Positions 1 through 12,720 of a stretch of 64,000 nucleotides of DNA are shown piece by piece. The notes beneath the pieces are model-generated. The model was given only the letters and a program-made list of their open reading frames with translations. It did not search any database and had not been told where the DNA came from. The stretch spans positions 87,045 to 151,044 of the forward strand of contig NW_020312771.1 of assembly GCF_002999335.1 (NCBI RefSeq), read 5' to 3'. The stretch comes from Cyclospora cayetanensis. Its lineage: Eukaryota; Apicomplexa; Conoidasida; Eucoccidiorida; Eimeriidae. The translations under genes were made by a program, and so were the position numbers. How positions within the stretch are numbered: position 1 is the stretch's first letter; each line of letters opens with the position of its first letter.

Positions 1-257
1 AACCCTGCCCTTTTCGCGGCTACTATCTTGTAGATCTGTTGGGGGAGAAGGAGAGGGAGGGGAAGGTGGGGCGGAGGTTTTTTTTAGGATTCCTGAAACG
101 CGCTGCATGCTGTGCCTGCTCTATATAATCCATTGCATGACAGAAATCTACGCACTCCGCGCTGCATTGCACGAAAGTTGAAAGCCTGCTCACTTATTTG
201 TCGTCCATGCAAATATGAAGCTACGATGAGCACTACCGCACTGCGCATGCGCTTCAG

Positions 258-3200
258 ATCAGACAAAGACAGTTCCAAAGTAGTGATCCTGAAGCCGCTG
301 TTGCACGGAAGCAGGGTCATGGTTTCATTCACGCTGCATTCGGCACCTGTCCGGCTTCTTGCCCACGTAGGGCAGTCCGATATATGTTTTTCTGGCGACA
401 AAGAGGGAGGGCTGGAACTATGGAGCATTGAAACGGGGCGAAGAGTTACGAAGCAAAGCCACCCAGAGCATATAGACTTCGAATTCAAGACGGATACTCA
501 TCTCTTTGATCTACAGAGGGTGGGTGCCGCGCGCTGATCTTGAGGAGGTTTTATTTTTGGGGGGGGTCCTCTTGTCAGTGTTTCCAGTCCTACCTACAGC
601 GTAATGCTCATCTCTCTGTAGACGGAGAGAACAGCCGGTCAGTGTAAATATGTGTCTCAAGTGCCGTGCTGTGGCCTTTCTTTTACAAGCCGACCGCAGA
701 TAGTGGTGTTGCTAAAATCCGTTTAAGGAGGGAACAGTGCGCGTCTCACACTCCCAGAAAAAAAACGAGGTGGCTTACTACGGTGTCGTCTGTGGGGGTG
801 TGCGAGTGTGTGTGCGCGTGGGTGTATTCTTTTGTACGGTTGGCGCGCAGTCGTGCCGAGAGACCTTTTGTAGTCTTGTATTGCCGTGCACCTTTTTCGC
901 TATGCTCTGCTGCGTCTCAGAACGGAACTGTGCCCTTGTCGATTGCCGCGAGTCCGAACAGCAAATGGCTGGCAGTCTTTGGCTCCGACTATCATTTGAG
1001 GGTCTTCAGCGTTCGCAAGGCGAGACTCTCCCGCGTATATTTGGAAACCTTGCAGGTAGGCAGAGGCGATGACGACATTTGGCGGGCGTTCGCGCCGGTG
1101 TACTTTGTTTTTCGGCAGTGCCACTTGAGTGGTGGCTGTCGATTTTTTATTATGTACTTGGTGCCGGGTGTGTAACGCCCCCGAATCAGGACTTACGTCG
1201 CCTTTTTCCACTCTGCTGGATTCGCGTGTTTTCTGCGTGGATCGGGCAGGTGCGAATAGGCTAGGCGGCTGTGGCGGTACACTGTATGAAGGGGGGCTGC
1301 GGTGTCTGTGCGACGCTGCTTATGCCTGCGTTCGCAGTTTTACGAGATGGCTCAGAAAGATCCTCAGTGCACTCTGTTGCATCAGGACGCTTTGGACTTT
1401 GAGCAGCGCGCGGCACTGGAGAGAGACCTGAGCCGCTCCCCCCTGCGCTTTCACCAAAGCCTTATCTTTGACGCCTCCTCCTCTTTTCTCCTCTATCCAG
1501 TGCTTCTGGGGGTCAAGGTTCTCAATATCCTCGACAACAGAGTGCGCAATCGGGCCGTTTGGGAGGGCGGGCGAAGGACGGGTGCCGATCTGGCGATTTG
1601 ACCTTGTTGCACAAGACAACCAACAGCCTTGCGGCGTTCATGTCTAGCGTTTGGGTGCGGAAAGGCTAAGAGAGCTCGTGGGGGGGAGGGGCTGACAGCT
1701 GCGGCTAGGCGCTTTGTCTCTCTTTTCAGGTGTGCCGTATCATAGGGCGGCATGAACAGGGCCTGCGGTATTTGGCGATCGCGCTGCAGCAGCCATGCTC
1801 TACACGCGTAAGCTCTTTGATTGTCGTGCCTTGCTTGGCCCTCTTTAGAGCTGCCGCCTGAACCGATTGTTTGTGCGCTCTGACTTTGCGCATTGCGCTG
1901 GTGTGGTGCTGCGTTTATATGTGTCAACAACCAAACTTTTTGTGCACCAACATGGGTATGCGCGTATTCTTGCTTGCGGGTACGACAGAGGGTCGCTAAG
2001 CCCACAGACGGGAAGACGGATGCGGTCCTCGTCGCTTCTGCCTTCAAGAAGAAGCGGTATGTGTCTACAGTTGGGGTCTGGACGTATGTGCTTTGGTGCC
2101 GCCTCGCTTGCATCACAAGAACACCTTGCTCCAACGAGATTCCTCATCCCTCAAGGCACCGCTATGAAGGTTCAAAGCGGGGGCGTGCCGTGCGTGTCCT
2201 TAGGGTGTACTTCTTCACGCCGGAGGCCCCCTCGGACGATATTCTTGACACGCGTGATGTCTTTAACGAAAAGCCCTCCAAGGAGGAACTTGAATCGCTC
2301 AGTGGTAAGAGGCAGTGTGTCAGGAGTCGCAGCTGGCGTGGCAGAGGATTGGGGTTTGGGCGCTTTGGGGAGTCGCGATATCCTTTTGCTGCATTTTTTT
2401 GCGAGCAGAACTTAGCTGTAATCCGGGCTGGAGGTATTCGAGAGACGTTGGCTTCCGCATTTGCGCACGCATTCCAGAGTTCACATGTGCAAGACTTGTG
2501 TGAGTGCGTTGCAGCCGCCTCCGGCGCGTCCGCCATTGCACCTGCTCAGCGCTTGGGTGCCACTGCGACTTTGCACACGACCTTTGGAGATATCCGCGTT
2601 AAACTCTTTGGAATGGAGTGCCCCAAGACGGTCGAAAACTTCACGGTGCATGCAAGGAATGGCTATTACGATAACATGCTCTTCCATCGCGTCATCAAAG
2701 GCTTTATGATTCAGACAGGAGATCCTAACGGAGACGGCACTGGCGGTGAGGGGTGCCTCGCCCTATTCTTCATGCGTCGGTTGCTTTCCCCTTTTAGTCT
2801 TAATGTATGCGTTCCTCATCTCGTGTGAAGCTGGCTGCGTGCGGGTTCCCTGGATGCTTCCAAGTACTTGCGTGGCGTAGTGGGAGGCATGTAGGCATGC
2901 AGCCCGAAGGACCGCCTGCCTCAACTCTCCGCTTTCTGCCCCACCTCCTGTGCCTGCATGCTGGGATGCATCTGCAGGCGAGTCTATATGGGGAGGCGAC
3001 TTCGAAGACGAGTTGCATCGGTCTCTAAAGCACGACCGACCCTTTACGCTGTCCATGGCGAACGCTGGGCCCGACACGAACGGCTCTCAATTCTTTATCA
3101 CCACCGTTCCTTGTCCATGGCTCGACATGAAACATACCGTCTTTGGCAGGGTCACACACGGGGCAGACGTCGTCTTGAAGATCGAAGGTGTAAGTCTGCC

Positions 3201-3505
3201 AAAATCATGCATATGTCTTGAGATGTATCATTTGCACAGACACCAACCCTCTTTTGCCCTATGCCGTGAGAAACTGTGTCTGACATTACCAGCGCACAAG
3301 TAAAGGATGGCCTTTTTGAACCTATGTTCGGGAAGTACTGGGGAGCCAGCGGCTGGCTACCGAATCCTGAGACCCCAGTCTGACCGGCCTTTGTGCAGGC
3401 CCTAGATAGAGTATATGTGGCGAAATATTTCTGCAGGTCAAAACGAATCAGAACGACAAACCTGTGCAAGACGTGAAGCTTCTTACCATAAAGATCACCT
3501 CGTAG
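258..3505 (+). CDS. PPWD1: Peptidyl-prolyl isomerase with WD40 repeats (PPWD1 type), 5' partial
   Basis: Spliceosome-associated nuclear cyclophilin with N-terminal WD40 repeats and a C-terminal prolyl isomerase domain. Exons read: about 258-519, 921-1055, 1338-1541, 1730-1807, 1989-2056, 2204-2304, 2515-2745, 2978-3189, 3437-3505; all later junctions agree in phase. WD40 remnants include [12 protein letters not shown] and [11 protein letters not shown]. The linker [12 protein letters not shown] is a PPWD1 hallmark. The isomerase domain keeps the catalytic Arg ([11 protein letters not shown]), the Gln/Phe of NGSQFFIT, the Trp of PWLD and the His of KHTVFG, so it should be active. The gene ends with TIKITS and TAG at 3505. 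The first WD repeats and the start codon lie left of the window, and bases 1-257 look intronic. The exon starting at 258 is the least certain. The donor at 1542 is the unusual GTGCGC. Family assignment is secure. Confidence 0.93.
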
Positions 3506-5581
3506 AAAGGGTTCAGACACCCCACGCTTCGACGCGAGGGGCCTTAGACATAATGTTATGAAGAAAGGGAAGGGTTCAGCGTCGGTTTCCTTCTGGCAAG
3601 AAGTCAGAAGACAAGGGCTACTGCAGCCTAAGACCGTTTGCTGGAGCGATTCGGCGCTCAAGCAGAGGGACACACATGTAGAGTCAATCCGACAAGAAGA
3701 GTAAAGGCAAATACTTCTTGTATTTGCAAAACGTATGCAGTTTATATGTGCATGCTCAGTACGTGGAGGCATACGAATGCATTTTTAAAGCTTGCAAGAA
3801 TGCGTATGCATAATTGTATGAATTAATTTAGATGGGGGTGTGATTGCGTAGTAGGGAATACAGAATCCAGGGATGCGCGGGCGCCATATTTCATGTTTGC
3901 ATCATTGGGGCAAACAGGGGTATAGAAATAGGGGAAGCGAGGTAGGGGAACGGGGAAGGCACGCTTATCTTTCTACTGCTAAGGAAATTAACACATACAA
4001 AGATATGTGCTGGGCAGGTTAGTCCCCTTCGCAAGGCAGATACCGAATTTTAACGCGAAGAGGGCGCGCGCAATCCATAGAAGGGACTGCATGCGCGTAT
4101 TGCCGGTACGCGCATATCTCATATCTCTAGGACTAGCGCCCAGGCAGCCCCCCATTCTGAGAGTTCGCTCGACAGCGCAGTCGCATGAAGCGAAACGTCA
4201 GAGGCAGCCCATTCTCGGGTGTGCACAAGCCCGAGACTACGTGCAATGTACCCTTCTACGCACAGGGTATTACTTTGGTCTGGGCCTACAAGTGAACGCT
4301 AGCCCAGACAAGCGGTTTTGAGCGTAGACACTGCTTGCTGGAGTATTCAATAAAATCCTACACTTGATTGCGGCCAGCAACGCTTCAATGCGCTCATGCG
4401 TATCCCCCGTCTTGTTGGCCCTCGGCATGTTAACCCGAGGCGGATCTAAAGAAACATGTATCAATCTCTGCACGTTCAAAATGTATCAGCATCTGTGCAT
4501 GTGCGTCAATGAGTGCATGCATGCACGTCTCCAGCTTTGACAAGGATATACTCATGCATGCTTGATTACTCAATGTATCTGATTGCAGTTCGGCTCGTAG
4601 TTCAAGCGGGGGCGTCAGTTTCTGTGGACCTAACCGGTAGACCGCCTCCATGTTGCATCACGTGCATCTAGAACCAAACGCGAGTGAGTCTCTTTGTCAA
4701 GATAAAAACATTATTACTTTTAGTTTGGGCTTACAAAAAGATTCAGACCTGCTGTTTTGGCCAGCCGCTTTAAAAACTGCGGCGTTGTCACTGAGCAGCG
4801 GGGTATGTGCAGGCGTATGCCCGTTGCCTACGCGGAAGTAGGACTTGGTCAAAGTCAGTATGTTCATAGACGAATAGAGGCTTTTATGCCATCCACGTGC
4901 AGGTGTGCGTGTGTATGAAAGCAGCTCAGCTCAGCAGCTAAGAATGCACAACTCGTTTTGAAGGCATACAGCAGAGAGCCACAAAATTGTGAAGGCGCAC
5001 TCTGCTGCGATGCACGCATGCACGCATGTATGTATTTGTTGTCCGAGTACTGTCGAATTCTCACCGTATATATATGTGTATATGTGTAGAGACATTTATT
5101 ATACCTACATGAAGGGAATCTTATGTATGTAGCCGTAAGAGTGCACATCGCTCTGGACAGCCCAAATTTTTGTTGCATGCCGTACACCGACTGCACAAGA
5201 ATGCAAGCCGAGGGGAGGGGCACATGCGTCTCTGGCGCATTCTCCCCAAAAGTGCTTTGTCCTCCCAATTGTGGGCGCCCACCAGCAAAATTCGGAATGT
5301 TTGAGCTGTTGCTCCTGTTGCTGTTGTTATTTGCTGTTGCTGTTTACCGTTGCTGCTAAATCTCCTGCTTCTCTTGCTGCTCCGCCTTGGCTTTGGCTTG
5401 TTTTTTGTTTGCCTATGGCACAATGGGGTGTGATGCGTCACCTAACAGGCCGCACTGGCTACCATTCCCTCTGCTAGTAATAAGAAAGGGAAAGCTGCGG
5501 GTGGTTGTTTGTTCCGGTCGGGAACGGCTCCCGATCTCGGCTTGCACTACCATGGAAGGGGCATCACCAGCGGGTGCAGCT
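3506..5581. other. Gene-poor gap between convergent genes
   Basis: About 2.1 kb between the ends of the PPWD1-type gene (+) and the RING protein (-). Short open frames on both strands show no recognisable domain, no good splice partners and no codon bias like that of the neighbours. It contains scattered TGCATG/GCATGC words and a short TATATATGTGTATATGTGT tract near 5070. I see no tRNA or other RNA gene. Confidence 0.6.
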
Positions 5582-7618
5582 TCAGTTGCCTACATCCCTG
5601 ACAACTCCCTCGAGTTGCGTTGTTTGTTGCGCCTGATTTGCTTCGTTTCCTTTTAACTCGACAACGCCTTTCACAGGACATCGGCAAGTCGGACAGAGGC
5701 CACTCCTGCATGCACCGGCACCCTCGCGCATGTGTGTAAAAGCATAAATGCATCTACTAACGCATGCACGAGCACGCACGCATGACAAACTTGTCCTGGG
5801 CACCTCTGGAGCGTCGCCAGTAGCAGCCGCACTAAGCGGTATTTTTCGGTGAATTACCTGTGGAAGCACGTCTGTGCGCAAGCAAAGCAGAGGCCGCCAT
5901 GTCCGCAGAACAAGAGGACGGCACTTGCCTTCTGTAAAGCCCCAGCAGCAAACACATAGGACGCAGCGCAGCTTCGCATGCTGTGCAACAAGGGCATGTG
6001 TCTATGCGGCAGTCAGTGCAGGCACACTTGGAGCTCATGTTGAATGAACCACGAAAGCGGGCGCTGAGTAGACACACAGAACTGTGAACGGCGGGATTTG
6101 GCAACCGATGAGACCGCCCTCAATCTTTGCAAAGCACGCTACAATGGCCAAGCGTTCGGCATGCACGAAGCAGCTTGCAGTGTATGTATAGAGAACAGGC
6201 ACGGCCGCGAGTTTTGCATGTGCAAAAGGAGTTGTGCGCACATTGTTGCAGCAGATGATGCACAGCTCTGCTTCGCGTTGTGGGGCCTCCTCGGCTTCTC
6301 CAATAGCGACAGCCGCTTGTGATGCAGCATCTGCATGTGCTGCTGCTGTGGGTACTGTGATGAGGCCTTCGACTCCCTCATGCATGCCCGTCTCTGAGCT
6401 CTCCGGATTTGGTCCCTGCGCGAGGCTGATTTCACCTTGCGGGGAACCTTCCCTGGAAGCATTTTCGGAGATTTTCGAGCCTCTCTCCTGGGCAGTACGC
6501 CCGCTCTCGGTTGGTGCGTTCCCCGGCAACGGCTGCTCTGCCACGGCTGCCACTTCTCCCGGCTCTTCAGGGGACCCTCGTATCTTGTAGAAGTGCTCGC
6601 TGACCCTCTCCAGCGTCAGCTTCATATCGCACATGAGGGGAGGCCCCATGGCGGCAGCAGCTGCTCTAGCTGTTGCTGCTGATGAGGAGACGAGACCTGC
6701 GGGGGCCCCCTGGGAGTTGGCACCCTGCTCTACGTCGTATGCAGTGGCCTGCGTGTGGTTGGCCATGAAGCAGACGGATACAAAGGCGGCGAAAAGCAGC
6801 ATCAAGAAGAAGCACACGACGCCAGAAGACACGAATATCACAAAGCGCGTGTTGAGATGTGCAGAGAGCCACTGGGAGAGAGAAACAACGAACAAAAGGA
6901 AGGCGACCGCATGAATTTCGGACATGTGGACAAGAACGCGCGTGACGGTGTTTTGCTGCAGTAGCGAGTCCCTCAGGAGCATCAGCCCCAGCAGCAGGCA
7001 CCATGACAGGTGAACTGAAGCAAGCACCCAGAGAGGCCAGATGGACGCGTAGTAGTTGGACGTGTAAGACGGGAGAGAAGCATCGGATGGGGCGATAAGA
7101 GAGGGCAAGCACAACGTCCCCAGTTGCAGAAGCAGTACCAGATCCCAGCACTGCAAGCGAGCCCATGTGTATGCGTCATTTCTGCGTATATTGAGAATGC
7201 TGCTGCCTCCGTAGCCCACGACCGAGACCCCTAGCAGCGTTACCAGAGGCACTCGATCCAGAATGTACAGCGAGTACAGAACAGACAGGGTGAGGCGCGA
7301 GAAGATTCCAAACAACAGGATCTCCCGAATTCGTTTCTCCGAAGGAAGTAACCAAGCACGAGAGCGGATGAAACAAGTAATGCCCAAACAAAAGACAAAC
7401 AAATCGAATGTGATGAGGGGCAGAGGCAGAAATGCCCAGTGCAACTGGGAAGCCCCGCGCTGAATGCAGACTACACCCCACAAGAAGCTTAAGAACAGAG
7501 ACAGCACCTCAAGGCACACGCCCAGGCAGATGACCGCAACGGTAGCAAGGGGTCCCCTATAGTCATCATACGGGAATAGCAGCCGCGGCTGGAAAAGACA
7601 TATGCACGGAGGCGGCAT
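5582..7618 (-). CDS. Multi-span membrane protein with C-terminal RING finger (putative E3 ubiquitin ligase, TMEM185-like)
   Basis: Three exons, 6242-7618, 5858-5931 and 5582-5705 (complement), encode 524 aa. Residues about 10-300 hold many hydrophobic segments typical of a polytopic membrane protein. A Gly/Ala/Glu-rich linker follows, then a C3HC4 RING spread over all exons: C453-x2-C456, C468-x-H470, C474-x2-C477, C488-x2-C491 (CGHGGLC and CPTC are the clearest parts). The architecture resembles plant and protist proteins with a transmembrane Fragile-X-F-associated (TMEM185) region plus RING; that part is an inference from layout. A role as a membrane-anchored ubiquitin ligase follows from the RING family. 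The start is the first ATG in frame (MPPPCIC); the longer upstream frame has no ATG. The first donor is GTGCGC. Exon phases fit exactly. Confidence 0.8.
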
Positions 7619-9980
7619 CCTAGACCCATTGCTCAAGCAAATAGGCACGAAACTCAGTGTATCGCACAGGTAGTGCAGTTTACTTGGATGGATTAAGTCG
7701 ATATAAAGGTCTAAGTCCTTTGCTAGGGTGATGATTCGATATAGACACGATGGAAGGATCTGGTGCACCGTTGAGCTGCTTGAGCAACACCAGCAAACAG
7801 GACGGAATTCCAAATTTAAACTCTTCAAAACAGTTGGTGAACATTAACTTGCAAATCTGAGAGTGCTGTTGGCCCATGGAAGACGAAGATGCTTTCGCCT
7901 TTAGAGCCCCGTATCGGTCAAAGGAGGGGGGCTGTAGGTACGAGCCATGAGCTGGTTTTGCTAGAATTAGTGGGCAAAATATCAAATGAAGCCGTGTGCA
8001 AAATCACTTTAAAACATTAGCGCCTCAATAATAGGTAGTAAAGATGCAAGAATAGAGTAATGAGAGCGCGCGTACTCACTTGGTAATACCGTTTTCTGGT
8101 ATACAAGAGTGAGATAACATCAAGCCCTTGATATTCACCGTGGCGTGGCAGTTCCCAATGCACGAAAGAGTTACACAAATGCACCTCCGTTTGCGACCAC
8201 TAATGACTGGTGGAACTCGATGATATTTTGTCGGACTTCGGAATCGCTCTAGACATTATACTCTCGAACATGCACAAAGCAACTGGGCTGCATTGCGCAG
8301 GAGGGAGAGGACGAACTTCGTTACCTCGACTGATACTCGGGCTCTTCCCGCCGACTCACCAATTAACCGTGAAACACTATACTGTAGGACAATATTTGGG
8401 CATAGGCTTCCTCTACACATGTCTATTTCCTTAGCCTTCCAGGGACGAAGACATTCCTGTCCCGTTTCCTGCATCAGAACTAAGGATCGCCGTTTTGTCT
8501 TCTTGGTCCTTTTTTGGAGGCGAAGGCATTTTAATTATTAGAAGTCCAAATATATCCGTTATGGGTGTGTGCCTACTACAGAGGCCACTTTACGTCGTAA
8601 GTGGGTGCAGCAACTCCTCGCTTCCTGCCTCGCCACACAAACTATGCGGCAGGCCACGAACTCTCCTAACTTATCCAACAACTCCCATGGAATTAATCGT
8701 ATTATCTCGCGTGCATTACAATAGAAGGGCGGAAACCTGTTCAGTGGACCGATTCGTTGGTTACACTACTGTGCCAACTTAGAGTACAAGGAGATTGCTA
8801 CTTGACTCGTGTAGTCATACAAAGGGGGACAATGCTACTCGCATTATGAAAGGCTTATCCAAAAGAGGCAAATTGAACTCCTCTATCGAGGGGAGCAGAA
8901 ATAGAAGTCTTGGAACAAGGAACCCTGAGCTCGAAAATATCTGTGCGGATTCGCCGAATATCTCTACAAATAGGGCTCCGGACGCGCCAGGGTGTTCGTC
9001 CAAAACCAGGCGCCACGCGCCAGAATACACCCACAACTGCTCGCCAGTGATAGAGAGATGCAGAGAAATTTTGTGCCACAGTTGGGATCCTTCATAAGGC
9101 GAAGGAACAAATTTATTGCTAACGAGCATCTGTAGGGTGAGTCGATGCTCCTAAAAAATTTCATCCTAAATCACTTCATCTTAAGCACTTTATTATACGG
9201 TAAGCATTTAACCGCTAGCACTTCTGCGTGAAGATCTACACATGAGAGTACCTTTTGCAATTTTGTGCGTCAAGTTCGAATCTCTCTAACATCGCAGGGG
9301 CACCGTATTGAAAACTACTTTCCACGAGAGGGTTGCACATTTTTTGCCCCAGATGTAGCTTTGAAGGTTTATCAAACATTTCACGGATTATGCAAAGAAG
9401 ATCGTAAAATAGTCGCCGACGTCGAAAGAGATTTTCCATTGAGACCCGACTCGCTCTATGCATAAGGCAAAAGAGGGCGTACTAAACCCCTTTGACAAGA
9501 AGTAATTTATACACTTGCGTTTGTGCTTGATGAAGTGGTCTCTTGGATGCTCTATTGGCGGTATTAGTGCCATTATTCGCTGCGGCCAATTCACAGCTCG
9601 GTCTCTCCTACATGAAGGTCCTACCGTTCAGCGTCTTGCCAAAAGGCACCATGATATACATTTACAGGAAAGTGGAAAGCAGATGACTGTGAAGCGCTGG
9701 TACGGATCTCATGAGCATAAAGCTGTGGAAGGCGTACCGCTCTAATTTTGACGTTCACGGCGAGCCCCATTCTTCCAAACCCAACAAGAGTCTTCGAAGA
9801 AAGTTAGGGAGCTGCCCACCAAAAGACTACTTCCAAATTCTGCACGTGTCCCTCAGACTTCCCATTATAAAGGGATAGGGACAACAAGGCTGCGCGCGGC
9901 TGCGTCCTCTACATACGTATCGACCATTCGCAGCCAAGTTCACATCGCAGCTAGTGCACAAGCACACAGCATTGCGTGGT
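7619..9980. other. AT-richer gene-free stretch, probably part of a repeat island
   Basis: This stretch is AT-richer than the coding flanks, has no CAG-type codon repeats and no open frame with recognisable content. It borders the retroelement relic that follows and may be its 3' end, a terminal repeat, or another decayed repeat. I could not identify terminal repeats, a target-site duplication or a second pol domain here. Confidence 0.4.
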
Positions 9981-10844
9981 TTTTTGTATTGAGCCAACAG
10001 TATCAAACAGTACATCAGTTACCCGAACAAACAAACCAATCGGTTGATTCTTTACCAATCGTTAATTATAGATAACTAGCATAATAGAATGTGCCTAGTT
10101 GTAGACTGAACGCCTACACTTCCCCCTCCCATTCCAAGCAAGCGGCCTCGTGTTCCGTGCCTGTCCTGAGACCAGATGTGCGCGGGACAGCAAAAGAAGG
10201 TTTCACCCTATCACCACTACTCAGGCAGGCAGACACGCCGAAAGCAATGCAAATAGGGAAGTTAAGAGCGGGCATAAGTGGGTCTAAATATATAGAAGGG
10301 AAGGACACACACACTAGCAAAAAACGGACAAGGGAACAATTCAGCACAATCACGGAGGTGGGATGGCTCCCTATGATCGGAACGCAGAGGTGTGTGAGCT
10401 CTTTTTACGGGAATACACAAAAAAAGTAAAAGGCGTGGAGAAAGTTAAATACGCACTAGCGTACCTACTTATTATACAGCAACGGCAGCATACAGCAAAG
10501 TCGATTTCCAAGTACTGAAGATGAATAAGGGAACCAGCTTTTAGTATATCATATCTTATGGTCCTCTTGCACGTATCTATGTGTAGAGAAAACCTTAAAC
10601 TCATTGGCGGCAACTTCTCAAGCACTGCCCGTGAGTGAACGTGGCTATTTGGGGCAATGCGTGTGGTGGGGACAAGCAATTTACCAATAAAAGCGTGAAA
10701 ATTCGTCCATGAAAACTGAACTCGTTAGCCAAACGGTAGCATATCCTCCCACATGCAGTGAATTCCGCATCTACGTTCCCGCCAGCCGCTGAGATCGGCA
10801 CTTGCCACCCTATTGATTAGCAAGTTTTGTGTATAGCGTGTCAG

Positions 10845-10935
10845 ATACGCTCAACAGCGGTAGAATCCAGTGTATCCACGGGTTCTTGTAAATTGATATC
10901 CACTGGTTACTGACAAGTGCAGATGCCATAGAGAT
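10845..10935 (-). pseudogene. Integrase zinc-binding region remnant
   Basis: The minus strand reads HLHLSVTSGYQFTRTRGYTGFY, split here by a weak match, resembling the HDxPTSGHxGxxKTxxRxxxxFYW start of retroviral-type integrases. It lies downstream of the RNase H remnant in element orientation. The match is short and degenerate, so confidence is limited. Confidence 0.42.
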
Positions 10936-11344
10936 GCACTCGACTTTGCAGGTGAGTGTAAATCACCTCTTTTGTCTGCCGCCCAGGTGAATGGGGTTCT
11001 GTGAGAGGATTATAAAGTCACCATTTTACTAAACTCAGGGTCCGCGTCATCTCAACTAACTCGCCTGTGTGACGCACCGGTATCTCCTGGTCTCTCGTGT
11101 TGTTTTTTTACCCCGCTCGAAGTTAATGCATGTGCACCGTCTTACGTTATCTTTCGGAAGCAATATAGGGTTATGCTCGAAGGCGCTGGTCAACACATGC
11201 TCCTCGCCTTTTTCAAAGCTCATAAATCGCCAATTTATGCTGTACGGGTTTCCAATACCGCTGAATAAAAATTGCGGCAAAGCTGGGGATTAGCTCAGTA
11301 CGATGCGTTGGGCGACTAGCAGGTGGCTAGCCTGTTGGAAGCTC

Positions 11345-11440
11345 ATCCTTATTTCAGCACATTCGCGGAAAACTTCTTGAGGTTGTCCCATTATTGCTGT
11401 TCCGCAGCTGAACTATGTCGAGGTTCCCAATACACAACCT
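11345..11440 (-). pseudogene. RNase H remnant of the retroelement
   Basis: The minus strand reads VVYWEPRHSSAAEQQ, a stop, then WDNLKKFSANVLK. This resembles the Ty3/gypsy RNase H segment (VAYWSRxLSSAExxY...EKExLAVVxALK). Two in-frame stops. Its position between the reverse transcriptase and integrase remnants supports the call. Confidence 0.5.
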
Positions 11441-11849
11441 GTTGAAGAGCCACTGCGAGCTGGTTTTTCTGAGGGTAATACAGAGCCGCCAGCATTACGA
11501 GCCTGCCTCACCTTGTTGTAACGCCGACTCTACCCCACTCACCTTAGATAAAACGGGCTCTGGTGATGAGTTGAAAGTTGCTACTTCGTAGTGATTTCTG
11601 GTACACTCACATCCACAGCGCATAGCTGTGGCTGCACGCCCAACTTCCATTGCGGCAACCGCCGCATACATGGGAAAAAGTTATGGTGTACTAGTCAGAT
11701 ACAGAAGACGTCAATCATGATGAGAGGGCTCAAAGTCGCATGTAAAACACTCTTAAGCTGCTCTTAATTTGCCTTGAGGTCTGGTATTCTTCAGCCAGCC
11801 TGAGTCCAACGGACTGCAGAGACAGGCAGATTGAACTATTGCATGAACT

Positions 11850-12325
11850 CCTCGGATAATAGATCCACTTGACATCGTGTCACGTGTTGCCAGCCAATCC
11901 TGTTCATTGATTTGAATTAATTACCGCGCAGAATCGACTCTTGTGGGTTCCTAAATGCGGCTCTATCCTCTATAGCCGCTTCAATCAGCCACAGCCTAGG
12001 ATGGTGACATCGTTTACCTGATGAGCCTAATTTGCTTGCCATTTAGCCCGCTTCGCTTTCCCACTTCAACAGCTCAATTTCTTTGGCCGCTATTTGCGCT
12101 CGCAAATTCAGATAATACAACCTTATCCACCATGATAGGAGGTGTACTCTTGGGAGTCGATCTAAGGCTGCTTTGGGGTGGAGGCCCCGTGTGGTTTCCA
12201 TTTTCCATCCACCCCAGAGTGTATGCTAATGCCGGTTGACATAGCCCCGACACTCGCATGTACAGAACCCGCCACTTGGCTCTTTCTTCACAACCAAAGA
12301 TACAGGGGCTGTGCTCAGTCGTTAC
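11850..12325 (-). pseudogene. Reverse transcriptase remnant (Ty3/gypsy type)
   Basis: At 12240-12320 the minus strand reads STAPVSLVVKKEPSGGFC, which matches the reverse transcriptase motif with SP..APVLFVKKKDGS..FC. Downstream, after a frameshift, LPRVHLL and YYLNLRAQI (about 12040-12190) fit the PLPRIDDLL and FSKLDLRSGYHQI block, and MNRI..HVTRCQVDLLS (about 11850-11930) fits the catalytic YxDD block with its first Asp lost. Stops and frameshifts show it is inactive. Confidence 0.6.
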
Positions 12326-12720
12326 TAAAGCCTTAAGTACCGCTGTAAAATCCCCACCAAGGAGCTGTTTAATTATTTAGCTTTTACCCATTCTGTGACG
12401 TGACGAAACGATTCCGCTAGTCCTGAGGTAAGCCACCCAGGAAGCAGTTGTTAGCCTACGGTAGGGCTTTTGCAAAACTAAAGCTTCATACTTATCGATG
12501 TATACCGAACTGTTGATAGAATCACCTGCTGCGCATTTTTCGTTTGTGTCACACCTTACCGCTTGTTGAATTCGGCAAGGACCGATGAGTCAGGGATCGG
12601 ACAAAGGGCCTGAACAGGAGTAATGCCTTCAGTCAGAAGACTTCGTCTACGTGAATAGAATCACCGTCCAAATGATTCGGCACCCAAAAATCACGTTTTA
12701 AGGGGCGCATAATTCTCCAC

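Larger units (their letters stand above)
9990..12720 (-). mobile_element. Decayed Ty3/gypsy-like LTR retrotransposon pol region
   Basis: Read on the minus strand with frame changes and stops, this block shows three pol-like domains in Ty3/gypsy order: reverse transcriptase (about 12320 down to 11850), RNase H (about 11440-11345) and the integrase zinc-binding region (about 10930-10850), followed by sequence (10020-10480) that is paralogous to 63530-64000. No open frame survives, so the element is dead. The boundaries are those of recognisable similarity, not true element ends; LTRs were not found. Gag and protease would lie toward 13-14.5 kb but were not recognised. The identification rests on motif reading by eye, not on a profile search. 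Confidence 0.6.

Noticed and set aside
1..10. AACCCTGCCC at the window start, resembling the AAACCCT telomere-like repeat of Eimeria
   Set aside because: One partial unit only, no array.
7619..7828. 70-codon upstream extension of the RING protein frame
   Set aside because: No ATG before 7618; the extension starts at a TTG codon.
9265..9290. AGTTCGAATCTC, resembling a tRNA T-loop
   Set aside because: The flanking bases cannot form the T-stem and no D-arm, anticodon arm or acceptor stem is found.
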